NCBI RefSeq assembly: GCF_000566685.1
Contig: NZ_AZQN01000004.1
Span: 533,031-597,030 of the forward strand
Source of the DNA: Dyadobacter tibetensis Y620-1
Lineage (GTDB): Bacteria > Bacteroidota > Bacteroidia > Cytophagales > Spirosomataceae
Length of the DNA stretch: 64,000 nucleotides
Direction of reading: 5' to 3'
Shown: positions 1-8,821 of the stretch, one piece after another
Layout: each line of letters opens with the position of its first letter
How positions within the stretch are numbered: the stretch's first letter is position 1
The notes under the pieces: model-generated
Told to the model about the DNA's origin: nothing
What the model saw: the letters and a program-made list of their open reading frames with translations, nothing else
The model's database searches: none
Position numbers and translations under genes: made by a program

Positions 1-699
1 CATGCAGCCGTAGTAGAAATATTTGCTCACGAAGGAGCCAACGTTAAATACTCTACTGTACAAAACTGGTATCCCGGTGACAAGGATGGTAAAGGTGGTA
101 TTTACAACTTCGTTACCAAGCGTGGAATCTGTGATGGCGATAATTCCAAAATCTCTTGGACACAGGTAGAAACGGGGTCAGCCATCACCTGGAAGTACCC
201 ATCGGTAATTCTGAAAGGTGACAACTCCATTGGAGAATTCTACTCAGTAGCTGTTACCAATAATATGCAGCAAGCCGATACAGGGACTAAAATGATCCAT
301 ATCGGAAAAAACACCAAAAGTAGAATCGTTTCCAAAGGAATTTCTGCTGGTAAAAGCCAAAATTCTTACCGGGGATTGGTAGAGGTATTTAAGCGTGCCG
401 ACAAGGCTCGAAACTTCTCTCAGTGCGACTCATTGCTCTTAGGAGACAAATGTGGAGCCCATACCTTCCCTTATATAGAGGTTAGTAATCCTTCCGCTAC
501 CGTGGAACACGAAGCTACCACCTCGAAGATCGGCGAAGATATTCTGTTCTATTGTAACCAGAGGGGTATCCCAACCGAACAAGCTGTGGCTCTAATTGTG
601 AACGGGTATGCCAAGGAGGTACTCAACCAACTTCCTATGGAGTTTGCAGTAGAAGCTCAGAAGCTTCTGGAGATCAGTTTGGAGGGTAGTGTTGGATAA
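1..699 (+). CDS. sufB: SufB, Fe-S cluster scaffold protein (3' part only)
   Basis: The reading frame is open from the first base and ends at TAA 697-699, so this is the C-terminal ~232 residues of a protein that starts before the window. It matches the beta-helix core of SufB, the scaffold subunit of the SufBCD complex that assembles Fe-S clusters in the cytoplasm. Diagnostic pieces are the [13 protein letters not shown] stretch, whose Cys (codon 451-453) corresponds to the Cys essential in E. coli SufB, and the [12 protein letters not shown] stretch with its conserved His (codon 508-510). sufC and sufD would normally be adjacent, but downstream comes a terminator and an unrelated antiporter gene, so this gene probably ends its transcript or lies apart from the rest. 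An internal Met at 265 is not the start. Confidence 0.95.
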   Translation, partial: HAAVVEIFAHEGANVKYSTVQNWYPGDKDGKGGIYNFVTKRGICDGDNSKISWTQVETGSAITWKYPSVILKGDNSIGEFYSVAVTNNMQQADTGTKMIHIGKNTKSRIVSKGISAGKSQNSYRGLVEVFKRADKARNFSQCDSLLLGDKCGAHTFPYIEVSNPSATVEHEATTSKIGEDILFYCNQRGIPTEQAVALIVNGYAKEVLNQLPMEFAVEAQKLLEISLEGSVG

Positions 700-731
700 G
701 CCCTACATTTTTTAGTAAAGATATAAACAAG

Positions 732-757
732 AGCCTTTGATTCGTCAGAGGCTTTTT
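732..757 (+). terminator. Intrinsic terminator after sufB
   Basis: A 9-bp stem (732-740 with 745-753, one G-U pair) closed by a TTCG tetraloop and followed by a run of T residues. It sits 33 nt after the sufB stop codon. Confidence 0.85.
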
Positions 758-799
758 GTATTTTATTGCTTCGGTCTTTTTTGCTAACATAAAATATAG

Positions 800-3085
800 A
801 TGGCGCACGTTCCACAACTCATCGTTGATCTCTCCCTTATCCTTACGATAGCGGGTATTATTACTCTTATTTTCAAGAAGTTAAAGCAACCCGTCGTACT
901 GGGATATATCCTGGCAGGCTTATTGGTAGGGCCTAATATATCTTTGTTTCCAACTATTTCCGACATTAAGACCATAGAGATATGGGCCGAAATTGGTGTA
1001 ATTTTCCTTCTATTTAATTTAGGTCTGGAATTTAGTTTTAAGAAGCTGGTTAAAGTGGGAAGCACGGCGGCCATTACGGGCCTCTTCGAAGTGACGATGA
1101 TGCTGGTGGTAGGTTTTACAACAGGCCAACTCCTAGGCTGGACCAAAATTGACAGTTTGTTTTTAGGAGGTATCATTGCCATTTCCTCGACAACCATTAT
1201 TTTCAGAGCCTTCGATGAGCTAGGGCTTAAAACGCAGCAATTCACCCGTATGGTTTTCGGCGTTCTTATTATAGAAGACCTGACGGCCGTATTATTGATG
1301 GTCTTGCTATCCACCCTGTCCATCAGCCAACAGTTTGCAGGAATGGAGCTGATACAGTCCATCTTGAAGTTATTTTTCTTCCTTACTTTCTGGTTCTTGG
1401 GGGGAATATTTATCTTCCCAACCTTGCTAAGGCGGTACCGCAATCTGATGAATGATGAAAGTGTCCTGATAACCTCTATCGCCTTATGCTTTGGAATGGT
1501 ACTGCTGGTAACTCAGGCAGGGTTTTCAGCGGCATTAGGAGCCTTTATTATGGGCTCTATCCTGGCAGAAACCACGCATGCCGAAAAAATCGAGCATTTA
1601 CTCAAGTCGGTAAAAGACTTGTTCGGGGCAATATTTTTCATCTCGGTTGGGATGCTGATTAACCCCAATTTACTTATGGAGTACGCCTTACCCACGGCGA
1701 TCCTGGTATTCGTGGTTATCTTTGGCAAAATACTCTTTGTTACCATAGGAGCCATGATATCGGGCCAGCCTCTGAAAACTTCTATGCAAGCGGGAATGAG
1801 CTTATCACAAATAGGTGAATTTTCCTTTATCATTGCCACTCTGGGTCTCTCCCTAAACGTAACCAGTGATTTCCTGTACCCTATAGCGGTAGGCGTTTCG
1901 GTAATCACGACCTTCACCACCCCTTACCTCATGCGAGCCGCTGAGCCCTGTTATGAATGGCTCAATGTAAATATGCCGGATCGCTGGAAGGCCTACCTTA
2001 ACCGCTACAGCAGCGGCACCGAAAAAATAATACAATCGACCCATTGGAACCTGGTTATGCGTTCCTATGCACAAAATGTAGTCATTAATACGGTGGTAGT
2101 GATTGGTATCACTTTGATTTGCTCCAGACAGCTAGCCCCTCAGATTTACAAACGCATTTTGCCAACCAACATGACCGATGCTGCCTTGGCCGCAATCACC
2201 TTTATGCTTACGGCACCCTTTCTATGGGCATTGGTCTTTAAGAGAAACAATCGCAAGGCATATTCTGCTCTTTGGCTTAACCGTCGTTTCAGCCGCGGAC
2301 CGCTAATACTATTAGAATTATCGAGGGTGTTTATCGCCATCATATTAATGGGTTTTTTGTTGAGCTCTTTCTTTGCTACTCCAACGGCCCTGCTGGTCGC
2401 CGGAGTAGTGATGACCTTAGCCATTATCATTTTCTATAAACGCCTTCAAAACTTTTATGTTAAAATAGAGGAGCGTTTTATGCAAAATTTAAACGCCCGA
2501 GAACTGGAAGGAAGCGGAAAGTCCAAAAGGCTACTCCTGCCCTGGGATGCACATTTTGCTTTTCTAGAGGTAAGCGCCGATTCACATTTTATTGGAAAAT
2601 CCCTCCAGGAATTAAAGATTCGAGAAAAGTTTGGGATTAATGTCGTGCTGATAGAACGTGGAAGTAAAACCATCAGGCTACCCAAGCCTACCGAAGTTCT
2701 GTACCCTTGCGACCGGATTGAGGTTATTGGCACTGATGCCCAACTGGAAGAATTTAAAGGGCATATTGAAATCAACACCATTGACCATATGTTTCTTAAT
2801 ACGGATGATCTGATTGTATTGGAAAAAATTGAAATTCTGGCCGATTCTCCCTTAAAGGGTAAAAGCATACGGAACAGTAAGATTCGAGAGATGATTCATT
2901 GCATGATTGTCGGCCTGGAAAGAAATGGTGAACGAATCCTAAACCCTGACTCGAATATGATCATCGAACAGCAGGATCTTTTGTGGATAGCGGGTGATAA
3001 AAATTTGATCCGTGCGTTTTTTAATCCTAAGCCAAAGGCTGCCCATCACCCCGATATAGAAGAGACGAGCAGTAGCGCCCTCTAG
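800..3085 (+). CDS. CPA2-family cation:proton antiporter (KefB/KefC-like) with two RCK-C domains
   Basis: Predicted inner-membrane monovalent cation/proton antiporter of 761 residues. About 12 hydrophobic segments fill residues ~5-390, with the CPA2 signature regions GYILAGLLVGP and FLLFNLGLEFS near the N-terminus. A second membrane block covers ~420-550. The C-terminal cytoplasmic part holds two consecutive RCK-C (TrkA-C) modules at ~588-660 and ~670-745. Unlike KefB/KefC there is no Rossmann RCK-N (NAD-binding) domain in front of them, so gating by nucleotide or glutathione adducts is not expected. The start is the first ATG, 43 nt after the sufB terminator. The gene converges with the next one, with a single base between the stop codons. 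Whether it carries K+ or Na+ cannot be read from the sequence. Confidence 0.88.
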   Translation: MAHVPQLIVDLSLILTIAGIITLIFKKLKQPVVLGYILAGLLVGPNISLFPTISDIKTIEIWAEIGVIFLLFNLGLEFSFKKLVKVGSTAAITGLFEVTMMLVVGFTTGQLLGWTKIDSLFLGGIIAISSTTIIFRAFDELGLKTQQFTRMVFGVLIIEDLTAVLLMVLLSTLSISQQFAGMELIQSILKLFFFLTFWFLGGIFIFPTLLRRYRNLMNDESVLITSIALCFGMVLLVTQAGFSAALGAFIMGSILAETTHAEKIEHLLKSVKDLFGAIFFISVGMLINPNLLMEYALPTAILVFVVIFGKILFVTIGAMISGQPLKTSMQAGMSLSQIGEFSFIIATLGLSLNVTSDFLYPIAVGVSVITTFTTPYLMRAAEPCYEWLNVNMPDRWKAYLNRYSSGTEKIIQSTHWNLVMRSYAQNVVINTVVVIGITLICSRQLAPQIYKRILPTNMTDAALAAITFMLTAPFLWALVFKRNNRKAYSALWLNRRFSRGPLILLELSRVFIAIILMGFLLSSFFATPTALLVAGVVMTLAIIIFYKRLQNFYVKIEERFMQNLNARELEGSGKSKRLLLPWDAHFAFLEVSADSHFIGKSLQELKIREKFGINVVLIERGSKTIRLPKPTEVLYPCDRIEVIGTDAQLEEFKGHIEINTIDHMFLNTDDLIVLEKIEILADSPLKGKSIRNSKIREMIHCMIVGLERNGERILNPDSNMIIEQQDLLWIAGDKNLIRAFFNPKPKAAHHPDIEETSSSAL

Positions 3086-3086
3086 G

Positions 3087-3992
3087 TTAGCGAAGGGCGA
3101 CATCCAGGCCTTGCAGACCACCGGTATGCAGGGCCACTACGGTGGTTCCTGGTCGAAAAAACCCTTTACTCATCAGATCATAGAGTCCATACATCATTTT
3201 ACCAGTATAAATTTGCTCCAAAGGAATCTGAAACCGATCTCGAAAATCTAAAATAAAACGAACCAATTCGGGATTCCACTTGCCATATCCTCCGAAATGA
3301 TAGTCAGTAAATAGGGATAAGGCCAAATGAGCAGAATGATCTGAAGCAAGGTCTAAAATAACCTCCTTCAAAAACCCGCCATTTTTAAGTACAGGAAAAG
3401 CCAGTACTTGTTGCCCTGCCGACAGAAGACCGGCCGTAGTACCCCCGGAACCCACAGGAACGGTATAATAGTCAGGATGCCTACCCAACTGATCATACAC
3501 CTCCTGCGCCAGCTCTCCTACCCCTTCCAGGGCCATTGTGCTGGTGCCGCCTTCCGGAATGATGTAAGGCTTACCGAACTGTCGGGAAAGTGACTCTAAA
3601 TAATCTCTATTGTAGCGCAGACGATAACTCTCCCGGGATACGAAATGAAGTTTCATGCCCTGAGCTTCGCAAAAAGCCAGGGTATCCGAACGCTTCTTAC
3701 CTGCCAACTCCTCCCCTCTGACTATACCAATCGTAGATATCCCCGTTAACCTGCCGGCTGCAGCCAGGGCATATAAATGATTAGAATAGGCTCCCCCAAA
3801 AGATAGAATTGTAGCGTTGCCGGAACGATGCACATCCGCTAAAGCATATTTCAATTTACGCCATTTATTGCCCGATACCAGGGGATGAATGAGGTCGTCC
3901 CTTTTCATGTACAAAGATATTCCAGCGTCCTGAGTCCATGAATCCTTTAGGGGAACCAGAGGGCTAGGAAGCGCGCCTGATAATAAGTCCAC
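3087..3992 (-). CDS. PLP-dependent D-cysteine desulfhydrase / ACC-deaminase-like enzyme
   Basis: A 301-residue fold-type II PLP enzyme of the tryptophan-synthase-beta superfamily. The motif SGNKWRKLKY contains the presumed PLP-binding Lys43, and FGGAYSNHLYALA is the following substrate-loop motif of the ACC deaminase/D-cysteine desulfhydrase family. Bacterial members usually degrade D-cysteine to pyruvate, sulfide and ammonia; true ACC deaminases are rarer, and the two cannot be separated by eye. The open frame begins with GTG at 3990-3992, two codons after an in-frame stop, and no ATG lies before the conserved region, so GTG is the likely start. It faces the antiporter gene tail to tail and is divergent from rluD. 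Confidence 0.85.
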   Translation of the reverse strand: MDLLSGALPSPLVPLKDSWTQDAGISLYMKRDDLIHPLVSGNKWRKLKYALADVHRSGNATILSFGGAYSNHLYALAAAGRLTGISTIGIVRGEELAGKKRSDTLAFCEAQGMKLHFVSRESYRLRYNRDYLESLSRQFGKPYIIPEGGTSTMALEGVGELAQEVYDQLGRHPDYYTVPVGSGGTTAGLLSAGQQVLAFPVLKNGGFLKEVILDLASDHSAHLALSLFTDYHFGGYGKWNPELVRFILDFRDRFQIPLEQIYTGKMMYGLYDLMSKGFFRPGTTVVALHTGGLQGLDVALR

Positions 3993-4002
3993 TATTTTTT
4001 AA

Positions 4003-4010
4003 TATTTTTG
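4003..4010 (+). promoter_or_regulatory. Candidate Bacteroidota -7 box for the rluD-like gene
   Basis: TATTTTTG matches the Bacteroidota -7 consensus TAnnTTTG and lies 55 nt upstream of the ATG at 4066. No clear TTTG -33 box is seen at the expected distance, so this is a partial match only. Confidence 0.45.
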
Positions 4011-4065
4011 TCTATAAACAGGCTTCCGCAGTTCAGTGGAAGGCCTCTAATTAATATACTGCCGA

Positions 4066-5097
4066 ATGTCTAATGAATTACCAGAAATACCAACCGAAGA
4101 AGATGATCTGTTTGAGCACTACCGAATTGTAGTGGACAAGGGGCAGACACCAGTTCGCCTCGATAAATTCTTAAATCAGCATGTAGCGAATGCTTCCCGG
4201 ACAAAAATACAAAATGGAATCGAAGCGGAAGCAGTAAAAGTAAATGACCTCGCCAGTAAAGCCAGCTATAAGGTAAAGCCTTATGACGTCATTACCCTTT
4301 CTCTGCCAGAACCTCCTCGGGAAACGGATATAATACCTGAAAATATACCCTTAGATATCATTTATGAAGATGATGTTCTCCTGATCGTCAACAAACCTAC
4401 GGGTATGGTGGTCCACCCAGCACATGGAAACTGGGAAGGAACCTTAATTAACGGTCTGGTTTACCATTTTAATAACCTTCCTACGGGCCGAAATGGGGAG
4501 GGGCGTCCAGGCTTAGTACATCGCATCGATAAGGATACCTCCGGGCTATTGGTAATTGCTAAAACCGAGTTCGCCATGAGTTTTCTTGCTAAGCAGTTTT
4601 TCGATCATACCATTGAACGTACCTATCAGGCCATTGTTTGGGGTGAGCTCTCAGAAGCGTCTGGTACCATCACCGGGCATATTGGCCGTAGCGCTAAAGA
4701 TCGTAGAGTCATGTCGGTATATGCAGATGGTAGTGAGGGCAAACATGCTGTGACACATTATGAAGTGCTTAAGCCTCTTCGATATGTTTCTCTAATTAAA
4801 TGCAACTTAGAAACGGGACGTACTCACCAGATTCGTGCTCATATGCAATCTATAGGCCATCCGATTTTCAACGATACTGCTTATGGCGGCGACCGGATAC
4901 TCCGGGGAATTTCTAATGGTACCTATAAAGCAATGGTGCGGAATTGTTTCGACGAACTCCCAGGGCAGGCCTTACATGCCAAATCTCTGGGCTTTATACA
5001 TCCTACCAGTAAAGAATGGGTACAGTTCGACACCGATCTCCCAAAAAATTTCCAGAACATACTCGATAAATGGGAAAGCTATGTTCAGTATCAGTAA
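4066..5097 (+). CDS. rluD: RluD-family 23S rRNA pseudouridine synthase
   Basis: A 343-residue RluA/RluD-type pseudouridine synthase. An N-terminal S4 RNA-binding domain (~30-90, with VRLDKFL) precedes the catalytic domain. Motif VHRIDKDTSGLLV carries the catalytic Asp155, and ETGRTHQIRAHM is the C-terminal family motif. The S4 domain plus length fits RluD (helix 69 of 23S rRNA) rather than RluA, but RluC-type specificity cannot be excluded. It has its own promoter-like box and is followed after 51 nt by a GNAT gene on the same strand. Confidence 0.92.
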   Translation: MSNELPEIPTEEDDLFEHYRIVVDKGQTPVRLDKFLNQHVANASRTKIQNGIEAEAVKVNDLASKASYKVKPYDVITLSLPEPPRETDIIPENIPLDIIYEDDVLLIVNKPTGMVVHPAHGNWEGTLINGLVYHFNNLPTGRNGEGRPGLVHRIDKDTSGLLVIAKTEFAMSFLAKQFFDHTIERTYQAIVWGELSEASGTITGHIGRSAKDRRVMSVYADGSEGKHAVTHYEVLKPLRYVSLIKCNLETGRTHQIRAHMQSIGHPIFNDTAYGGDRILRGISNGTYKAMVRNCFDELPGQALHAKSLGFIHPTSKEWVQFDTDLPKNFQNILDKWESYVQYQ

Positions 5098-5148
5098 AAT
5101 ATACTAATTTAGCTATATTCCTTTTTTTAAATTTTGAATCTTAAGCAA

Positions 5149-5592
5149 ATGAATATTACGACCCGACAAGGTACTCTAGAAGATATCCCCGCCGTTTTTG
5201 AACTCGTAAAAGAATTGGCCTTGTATGAAAAAGCACTGGATCAAGTGATCAATACTGAGGACAAAATGAGAAAAGACTTCCAGGAAAAACTCTATGAATT
5301 CTTTCTGGCTGAAGTCGATGGGAAGGTAATCGGACTCTCGTTGTATTACTACCGCTATTCTACCTGGAAAGGGAAGCGCCTATATCTAGAAGATATTATT
5401 GTAACGGAGTCTATGCGTGGAAATGGTATTGGTAAAGTGTTATTTGATGCGACTGTGGAAGCAGCCAAAGCATCGGCATGCTCGGGCATGATGTGGCAGG
5501 TTCTTGACTGGAATACCTCGGCGGTAGGATTTTATAGAAAGTACGGAACCAGCTTCGATAATGAATGGATCAACTGTAACCTAGACTTTTAG
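5149..5592 (+). CDS. GNAT N-acetyltransferase (SSAT/diamine-acetyltransferase-like)
   Basis: A single-domain GNAT protein of 147 residues. The order of motifs resembles spermidine/spermine or diamine N1-acetyltransferases: an N-terminal ITTRQGTLEDIP strand-helix, LYYYRYSTWKGKRLYLEDI, then the acetyl-CoA loop MRGNGIGKVL, and a C-terminal WNTSAVGFYRKYG. The frame is open back to a TTG at 5134, but the ATG at 5149 is preferred because family similarity begins right after it. It ends 12 nt before the convergent trmD stop, with no clear terminator between them. Substrate is inferred from the family only. Confidence 0.83.
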   Translation: MNITTRQGTLEDIPAVFELVKELALYEKALDQVINTEDKMRKDFQEKLYEFFLAEVDGKVIGLSLYYYRYSTWKGKRLYLEDIIVTESMRGNGIGKVLFDATVEAAKASACSGMMWQVLDWNTSAVGFYRKYGTSFDNEWINCNLDF

Positions 5593-5604
5593 AATCATCC
5601 CCAC

Positions 5605-6279
5605 CTAATCGAGCAGATCCGGGCGCCTTTCACGTGTCCGGATCAAAGCCTGCTCATAGCGCCAGTTTTCTATTTTCGCTTCATGTCCCGATAACAAAAT
5701 CTCTGGTACTACATGGCCTTCAAATTCAGCCGGTCTACTAAATACGGGAGGAGCCAATAAATTATCCTGAAAAGAATCGGTAAGCGCGGAAGTTTCGTCG
5801 TTAAGCACCCCGGGAATTAGCCTGACGATAGAATCAACCAAAACGGCAGCACCTAGCTCGCCCCCCGACAGTACATAATCCCCAATACTGATTTCACGAG
5901 TAATAAACAGGTCGCGTACGCGTTGATCCACTCCTTTATAATGCCCACACAGCATGATAAGGTCACCTTTTAATGAAAGCTGGTTGACTATTTTCTGGTT
6001 GAGTCGTTCCCCATCGGGGGTAAGGTAAATTATTTCATCGTAATCTCTTTGTGACTGCAATGCTCTGATACAGCGGGCAATAGGCTCGATCTGCATCACC
6101 ATGCCGGCTCCACCGCCGAAGGCATAGTCATCGATAGTCCTATGCTTATTGGTCGAATAATCACGCAAGTCGTGAACAACGATTTCGGCATGGCCGGCCT
6201 GTTGGGCACGCTTCATAATGGAATGAGAGAAAAAGCTGTGCAGCAAGTCGGGCACGCAAGAGATAATATCAATCCGCAT
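5605..6279 (-). CDS. trmD: tRNA (guanine-37-N1)-methyltransferase TrmD
   Basis: A 224-residue SPOUT-class methyltransferase that puts m1G at position 37 of tRNAs, preventing +1 frameshifts. Recognisable elements are [13 protein letters not shown] at the N-terminus, [13 protein letters not shown] (SAM/tRNA pocket), [10 protein letters not shown] and [14 protein letters not shown], which form the trefoil-knot SAM site. The gene overlaps the end of rimM by 11 nt, so the two are translationally coupled, in the order rpsP-rimM-trmD. It ends the cluster, facing the GNAT gene. Confidence 0.97.
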   Translation of the reverse strand: MRIDIISCVPDLLHSFFSHSIMKRAQQAGHAEIVVHDLRDYSTNKHRTIDDYAFGGGAGMVMQIEPIARCIRALQSQRDYDEIIYLTPDGERLNQKIVNQLSLKGDLIMLCGHYKGVDQRVRDLFITREISIGDYVLSGGELGAAVLVDSIVRLIPGVLNDETSALTDSFQDNLLAPPVFSRPAEFEGHVVPEILLSGHEAKIENWRYEQALIRTRERRPDLLD

Positions 6280-6829
6280 CGTCAGCTATATTTTCAGACT
6301 CGTCGTTCAAATAAACATCCAACAATCCTTCAGGTAGATTGACGAATAAGGTATTTTGCTCTTTATCGGCCTTCAGAACAATGTCATGAGCCGTTGGAAT
6401 GAGCACTTCTGCTCCTTTATAATCCATGCTGATCAAGTCCTGACCATTCAAAGAATAAACCTCCCTAACAATACCGAGCATTCCTAGCTCTTTGTCCAGG
6501 ACTTGATAGCCCTTTATTTCGTGATAATAAAACTTACCCTCTTCTAATTCTTCGAGCTCATCTAAAGGCAGATATAGAGAAGCACCGACCAAAGCCTGGG
6601 CCTTTTCTATGGTGTCTACTTCTTCTAAGCTGACAATGGCATTATTTTGCTTCTGGATATTTAGGTCATCGATAAAATAAGGAACTAACTCCCCTTTTAA
6701 CTCAACGAATACTGTTTCCAGATCATCGTAATCGTAGGCGTCGTCTACATCCATAAAAAACACTACGTTGCCCGACATCCCGTGGGTACGAACAATATAG
6801 CCTAGCAAAAAACAATTATCCTGAGTCAC
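6269..6829 (-). CDS. rimM: Ribosome maturation factor RimM
   Basis: A 186-residue RimM that assists 30S head assembly by binding protein S19. The N-terminal RimM barrel begins with [18 protein letters not shown], and the C-terminal PRC-like barrel includes [19 protein letters not shown] and [14 protein letters not shown]. The start appears to be GTG (6827-6829) because the family's first strand begins just after it and no ATG precedes it. The acidic C-terminal tail overlaps the trmD start by 11 nt. Confidence 0.94.
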   Translation of the reverse strand: MTQDNCFLLGYIVRTHGMSGNVVFFMDVDDAYDYDDLETVFVELKGELVPYFIDDLNIQKQNNAIVSLEEVDTIEKAQALVGASLYLPLDELEELEEGKFYYHEIKGYQVLDKELGMLGIVREVYSLNGQDLISMDYKGAEVLIPTAHDIVLKADKEQNTLFVNLPEGLLDVYLNDESENIADDAD

Positions 6830-6920
6830 AGTTATATCTATTTGAGGTAATTACAATAATTTCATCGAGAAATGAAGGAACCCAGCTCCTTCCACTTTCT
6901 ATTCCTCCCGCTTCCTATAT

Positions 6921-6960
6921 AAACAAAGATGAGTCTGACGGAACACCGCAGACTCATCCT
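6921..6960 (-). terminator. Hairpin between rpsP and rimM (terminator or attenuator)
   Basis: A perfect 10-bp stem (6928-6937 with 6949-6958) with an 11-nt loop. Read on the minus strand it is followed by TTTGTTT, so it resembles an intrinsic terminator. It lies 23 nt after the rpsP stop and ~100 nt before rimM, so it may reduce rimM-trmD expression relative to rpsP. Confidence 0.75.
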
Positions 6961-6980
6961 TACAGATTACTATCTATTGA

Positions 6981-7550
6981 CTACTCCGCTGCAGGGGTTT
7001 CAGTAGATTCGTCAGCCGCCGGAGCTTCTGCCTGATCTACAGTTTCCTCAGATTCGGCAGCTACCTCAGCAACTTCCTCTTCTACAACTACAGGAGCATT
7101 TTTCTTGGCGATGGCTTCCGCACGGTTTTGACTCACCTTACGTTCCGCATCGATTTTAGCATCTTTATCGGCCTTCAATTTCTGAGCCAGGCTACCAGCT
7201 GCAGTTTCTTTACGACCGGTTTTAGAAGTAGACCACTCTTCAAAGCGAGCGTCGGCTACTTCCTGAGTGATAGCACCTTTAAGTACACCGATTTGTAAAT
7301 GCTTACGTAGCATCACACCTTCATGCTGAAGGATAGAACGGGTAGTATCTGTAGGTTGCGCACCTTTTAACAACCAATCTACAGCCTTAGCCGATTCCAA
7401 AACGATGGTCGAAGGGTTGGTTCCTGGGTTATAACTTCCCAATTTTTCAATAAAGCGACCATCACGTGGTGCTCTGGCATCAGCGACTACGATATCATAA
7501 ATCGCCTTCTTCTTGCGTCCGCGACGCGCTAATCTAATTTTAACTGCCAT
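6981..7550 (-). CDS. rpsP: 30S ribosomal protein S16 with long C-terminal extension
   Basis: Residues ~1-85 are a normal S16 (MAVKIRLARRGRKKKAIYDIVVADARAPRDGRFIEKLGSYNP region, later VDWLLKGAQPTDT). The protein is 189 residues, about twice the E. coli length. The additional part is Lys/Ala-rich (~110-150) and then strongly Glu/Ala-rich to the end. Such tails are usual in Bacteroidota S16, so this supports the taxonomic call rather than a fusion. A promoter-like box lies upstream at 7599-7606. Confidence 0.97.
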   Translation of the reverse strand: MAVKIRLARRGRKKKAIYDIVVADARAPRDGRFIEKLGSYNPGTNPSTIVLESAKAVDWLLKGAQPTDTTRSILQHEGVMLRKHLQIGVLKGAITQEVADARFEEWSTSKTGRKETAAGSLAQKLKADKDAKIDAERKVSQNRAEAIAKKNAPVVVEEEVAEVAAESEETVDQAEAPAADESTETPAAE

Positions 7551-7598
7551 TTTCTGAAATGTTATGTCGGGATCTCGTCCCTGGTTCTAAATAGGGTG

Positions 7599-7606
7599 CA
7601 AATATA
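7599..7606 (-). promoter_or_regulatory. rpsP: Candidate -7 box of the rpsP promoter
   Basis: On the minus strand the sequence reads TATATTTG, an exact TAnnTTTG match, 48 nt upstream of the rpsP ATG. The -33 element is not obvious. Confidence 0.55.
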
Positions 7607-7618
7607 CAAAATATTTAC

Positions 7619-7990
7619 TTATCTATTTAATTCATTTCCAAAAGAATGTTTTTCTGCTACAGTATTTTCTACAGCAGCGGGAACAGAAGCCTCTGGCAGA
7701 TAATTATCCGATGCCAAGCGACTCGTGGGTTTCTCTTCAGTGGCCTGCTTCACCCACTTTAATGCCTTGATTAGGACATCACGCCCATAAGGCACCCCAT
7801 GCTTCATTATAATTTTCTCCGTTACAAGGGGAACGGCAAAATTTAAAGGTACTGGGAGACGGCGAAGTAGTGTTTTCCCCAAAATGGTGCTAACACTAAG
7901 TTCAAGACCCTGAGCAACCGGATTCTTAGGACCAGCCGTCATTAGACCCTTAGCATAACCTGTAATAGATGATTTCGATTTATTATTCAT
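7619..7990 (-). CDS. Hypothetical protein, 123 aa
   Basis: I do not recognise a named family. The product is a small basic protein. Its central part (residues ~12-75) is moderately hydrophobic with a Gly/Leu/Val-rich stretch (GLELSVSTILGKTLLRRLPVPLNF) that could sit on or in a membrane, and the C-terminal ~35 residues look disordered. There is no signal peptide or Cys motif. It starts at ATG 7988-7990, lies 68 nt upstream of rpsP and is probably transcribed separately because the rpsP box falls in that gap. Coding is supported by normal codon use and by same-strand neighbours, not by function. Confidence 0.6.
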   Translation of the reverse strand: MNNKSKSSITGYAKGLMTAGPKNPVAQGLELSVSTILGKTLLRRLPVPLNFAVPLVTEKIIMKHGVPYGRDVLIKALKWVKQATEEKPTSRLASDNYLPEASVPAAVENTVAEKHSFGNELNR

Positions 7991-8175
7991 AATTCATGGC
8001 TAATTGAATAGTAGGATAACAGATAATTTTGGCATGGCTAATAGCTTCTTCAGGCGATTTCTTCATCCCCATAGCCGAAGAAAAATAGCCCCGTCATACG
8101 CATCGCAACCAGACTTATCAAATCTTACTGTATGCGGAAACGTTAGACGGAGCCATAAATTAAGTGGGTGTGTGG

Positions 8176-8457
8176 TTATAGGGCTCCTACGTCGCTTTTA
8201 GCCGCTTTAAGGTCTTCTACCACTTTTTCTGAGCGGTGCGCATAAGACTCTCCTTTGGACTTCAGTGCATCCACTTGGTCCATTGCTTTGGCCTTGCTTT
8301 TTTCTAATGCATCTAATAGTTCTGATGCTAAATCATTAGTCTTCTTCTTTAGCTTTTTACGGGTGTTGTCTCCATCTTCGGGAGCAACCAACATTCCGAT
8401 AACTGCTCCTACTACTGCTGCCGATATAATTCCGATGAATGCTTTGCTACTTTTCAT
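8176..8457 (-). CDS. YtxH-domain protein
   Basis: A 93-residue protein with one N-terminal transmembrane segment containing small residues (AFIGIISAAVVGAVIGMLVAP), immediately followed by the EDGDNTRKKL motif typical of YtxH proteins. A charged Lys/Ala/Glu-rich helix likely to form a coiled coil runs to the end. YtxH proteins are small membrane-anchored helical proteins often linked to stress response; their mechanism is unknown. It is 185 nt upstream of the 123-aa hypothetical gene on the same strand. Confidence 0.8.
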   Translation of the reverse strand: MKSSKAFIGIISAAVVGAVIGMLVAPEDGDNTRKKLKKKTNDLASELLDALEKSKAKAMDQVDALKSKGESYAHRSEKVVEDLKAAKSDVGAL

Positions 8458-8821
8458 AATCTAATTTTATTTAAATGATTACTGGTTTGGAATGCTACAT
8501 CAAAAAAAATATTCCAACCACTACAAAAACCTTTTCAACCTATTAATCAACCAGTTAATATGAAACAAATCCCCCACCCCTACTCCCATATTGCTGCAAA
8601 AATGGGATATCTTTCCCCAAAAGCCTTTCCCATTTACACCCCTTACCCTACCAAAACCGTCCCATATGAGAGTAACCGGTCTATTTCTGGCAAGATTCTT
8701 GTTGCTAAACATAGAAGCGATTTTGTTTATTACGGAATACTTGGCAGTTAATATAGATATTAAAGTAGAATGGTTCACCTAACCCTCTCTCTTAAAACTT
8801 ATGAAACGATAAAATAGTAGT
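8458..8821. other. Intergenic region without a recognisable gene
   Basis: 364 nt between the divergent YtxH gene and the receiver gene. Several short frames exist on both strands, but they overlap each other, have poor codon patterns and resemble nothing. No strong hairpin or exact TAnnTTTG box was found. Confidence 0.5.

Noticed and set aside
784..1443. 219-aa minus-strand frame opposite the antiporter gene
   Set aside because: Shadow of the strongly coding + strand gene; no family resemblance and poor codon pattern.
8004..8201. 65-aa + strand frame overlapping the 3' end of the YtxH gene
   Set aside because: It has an odd composition and no resemblance to any family.
8521..8782. Short frames on both strands between the YtxH and receiver genes
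   Set aside because: They overlap each other on opposite strands, have no family signals and look like AT-rich chance frames.
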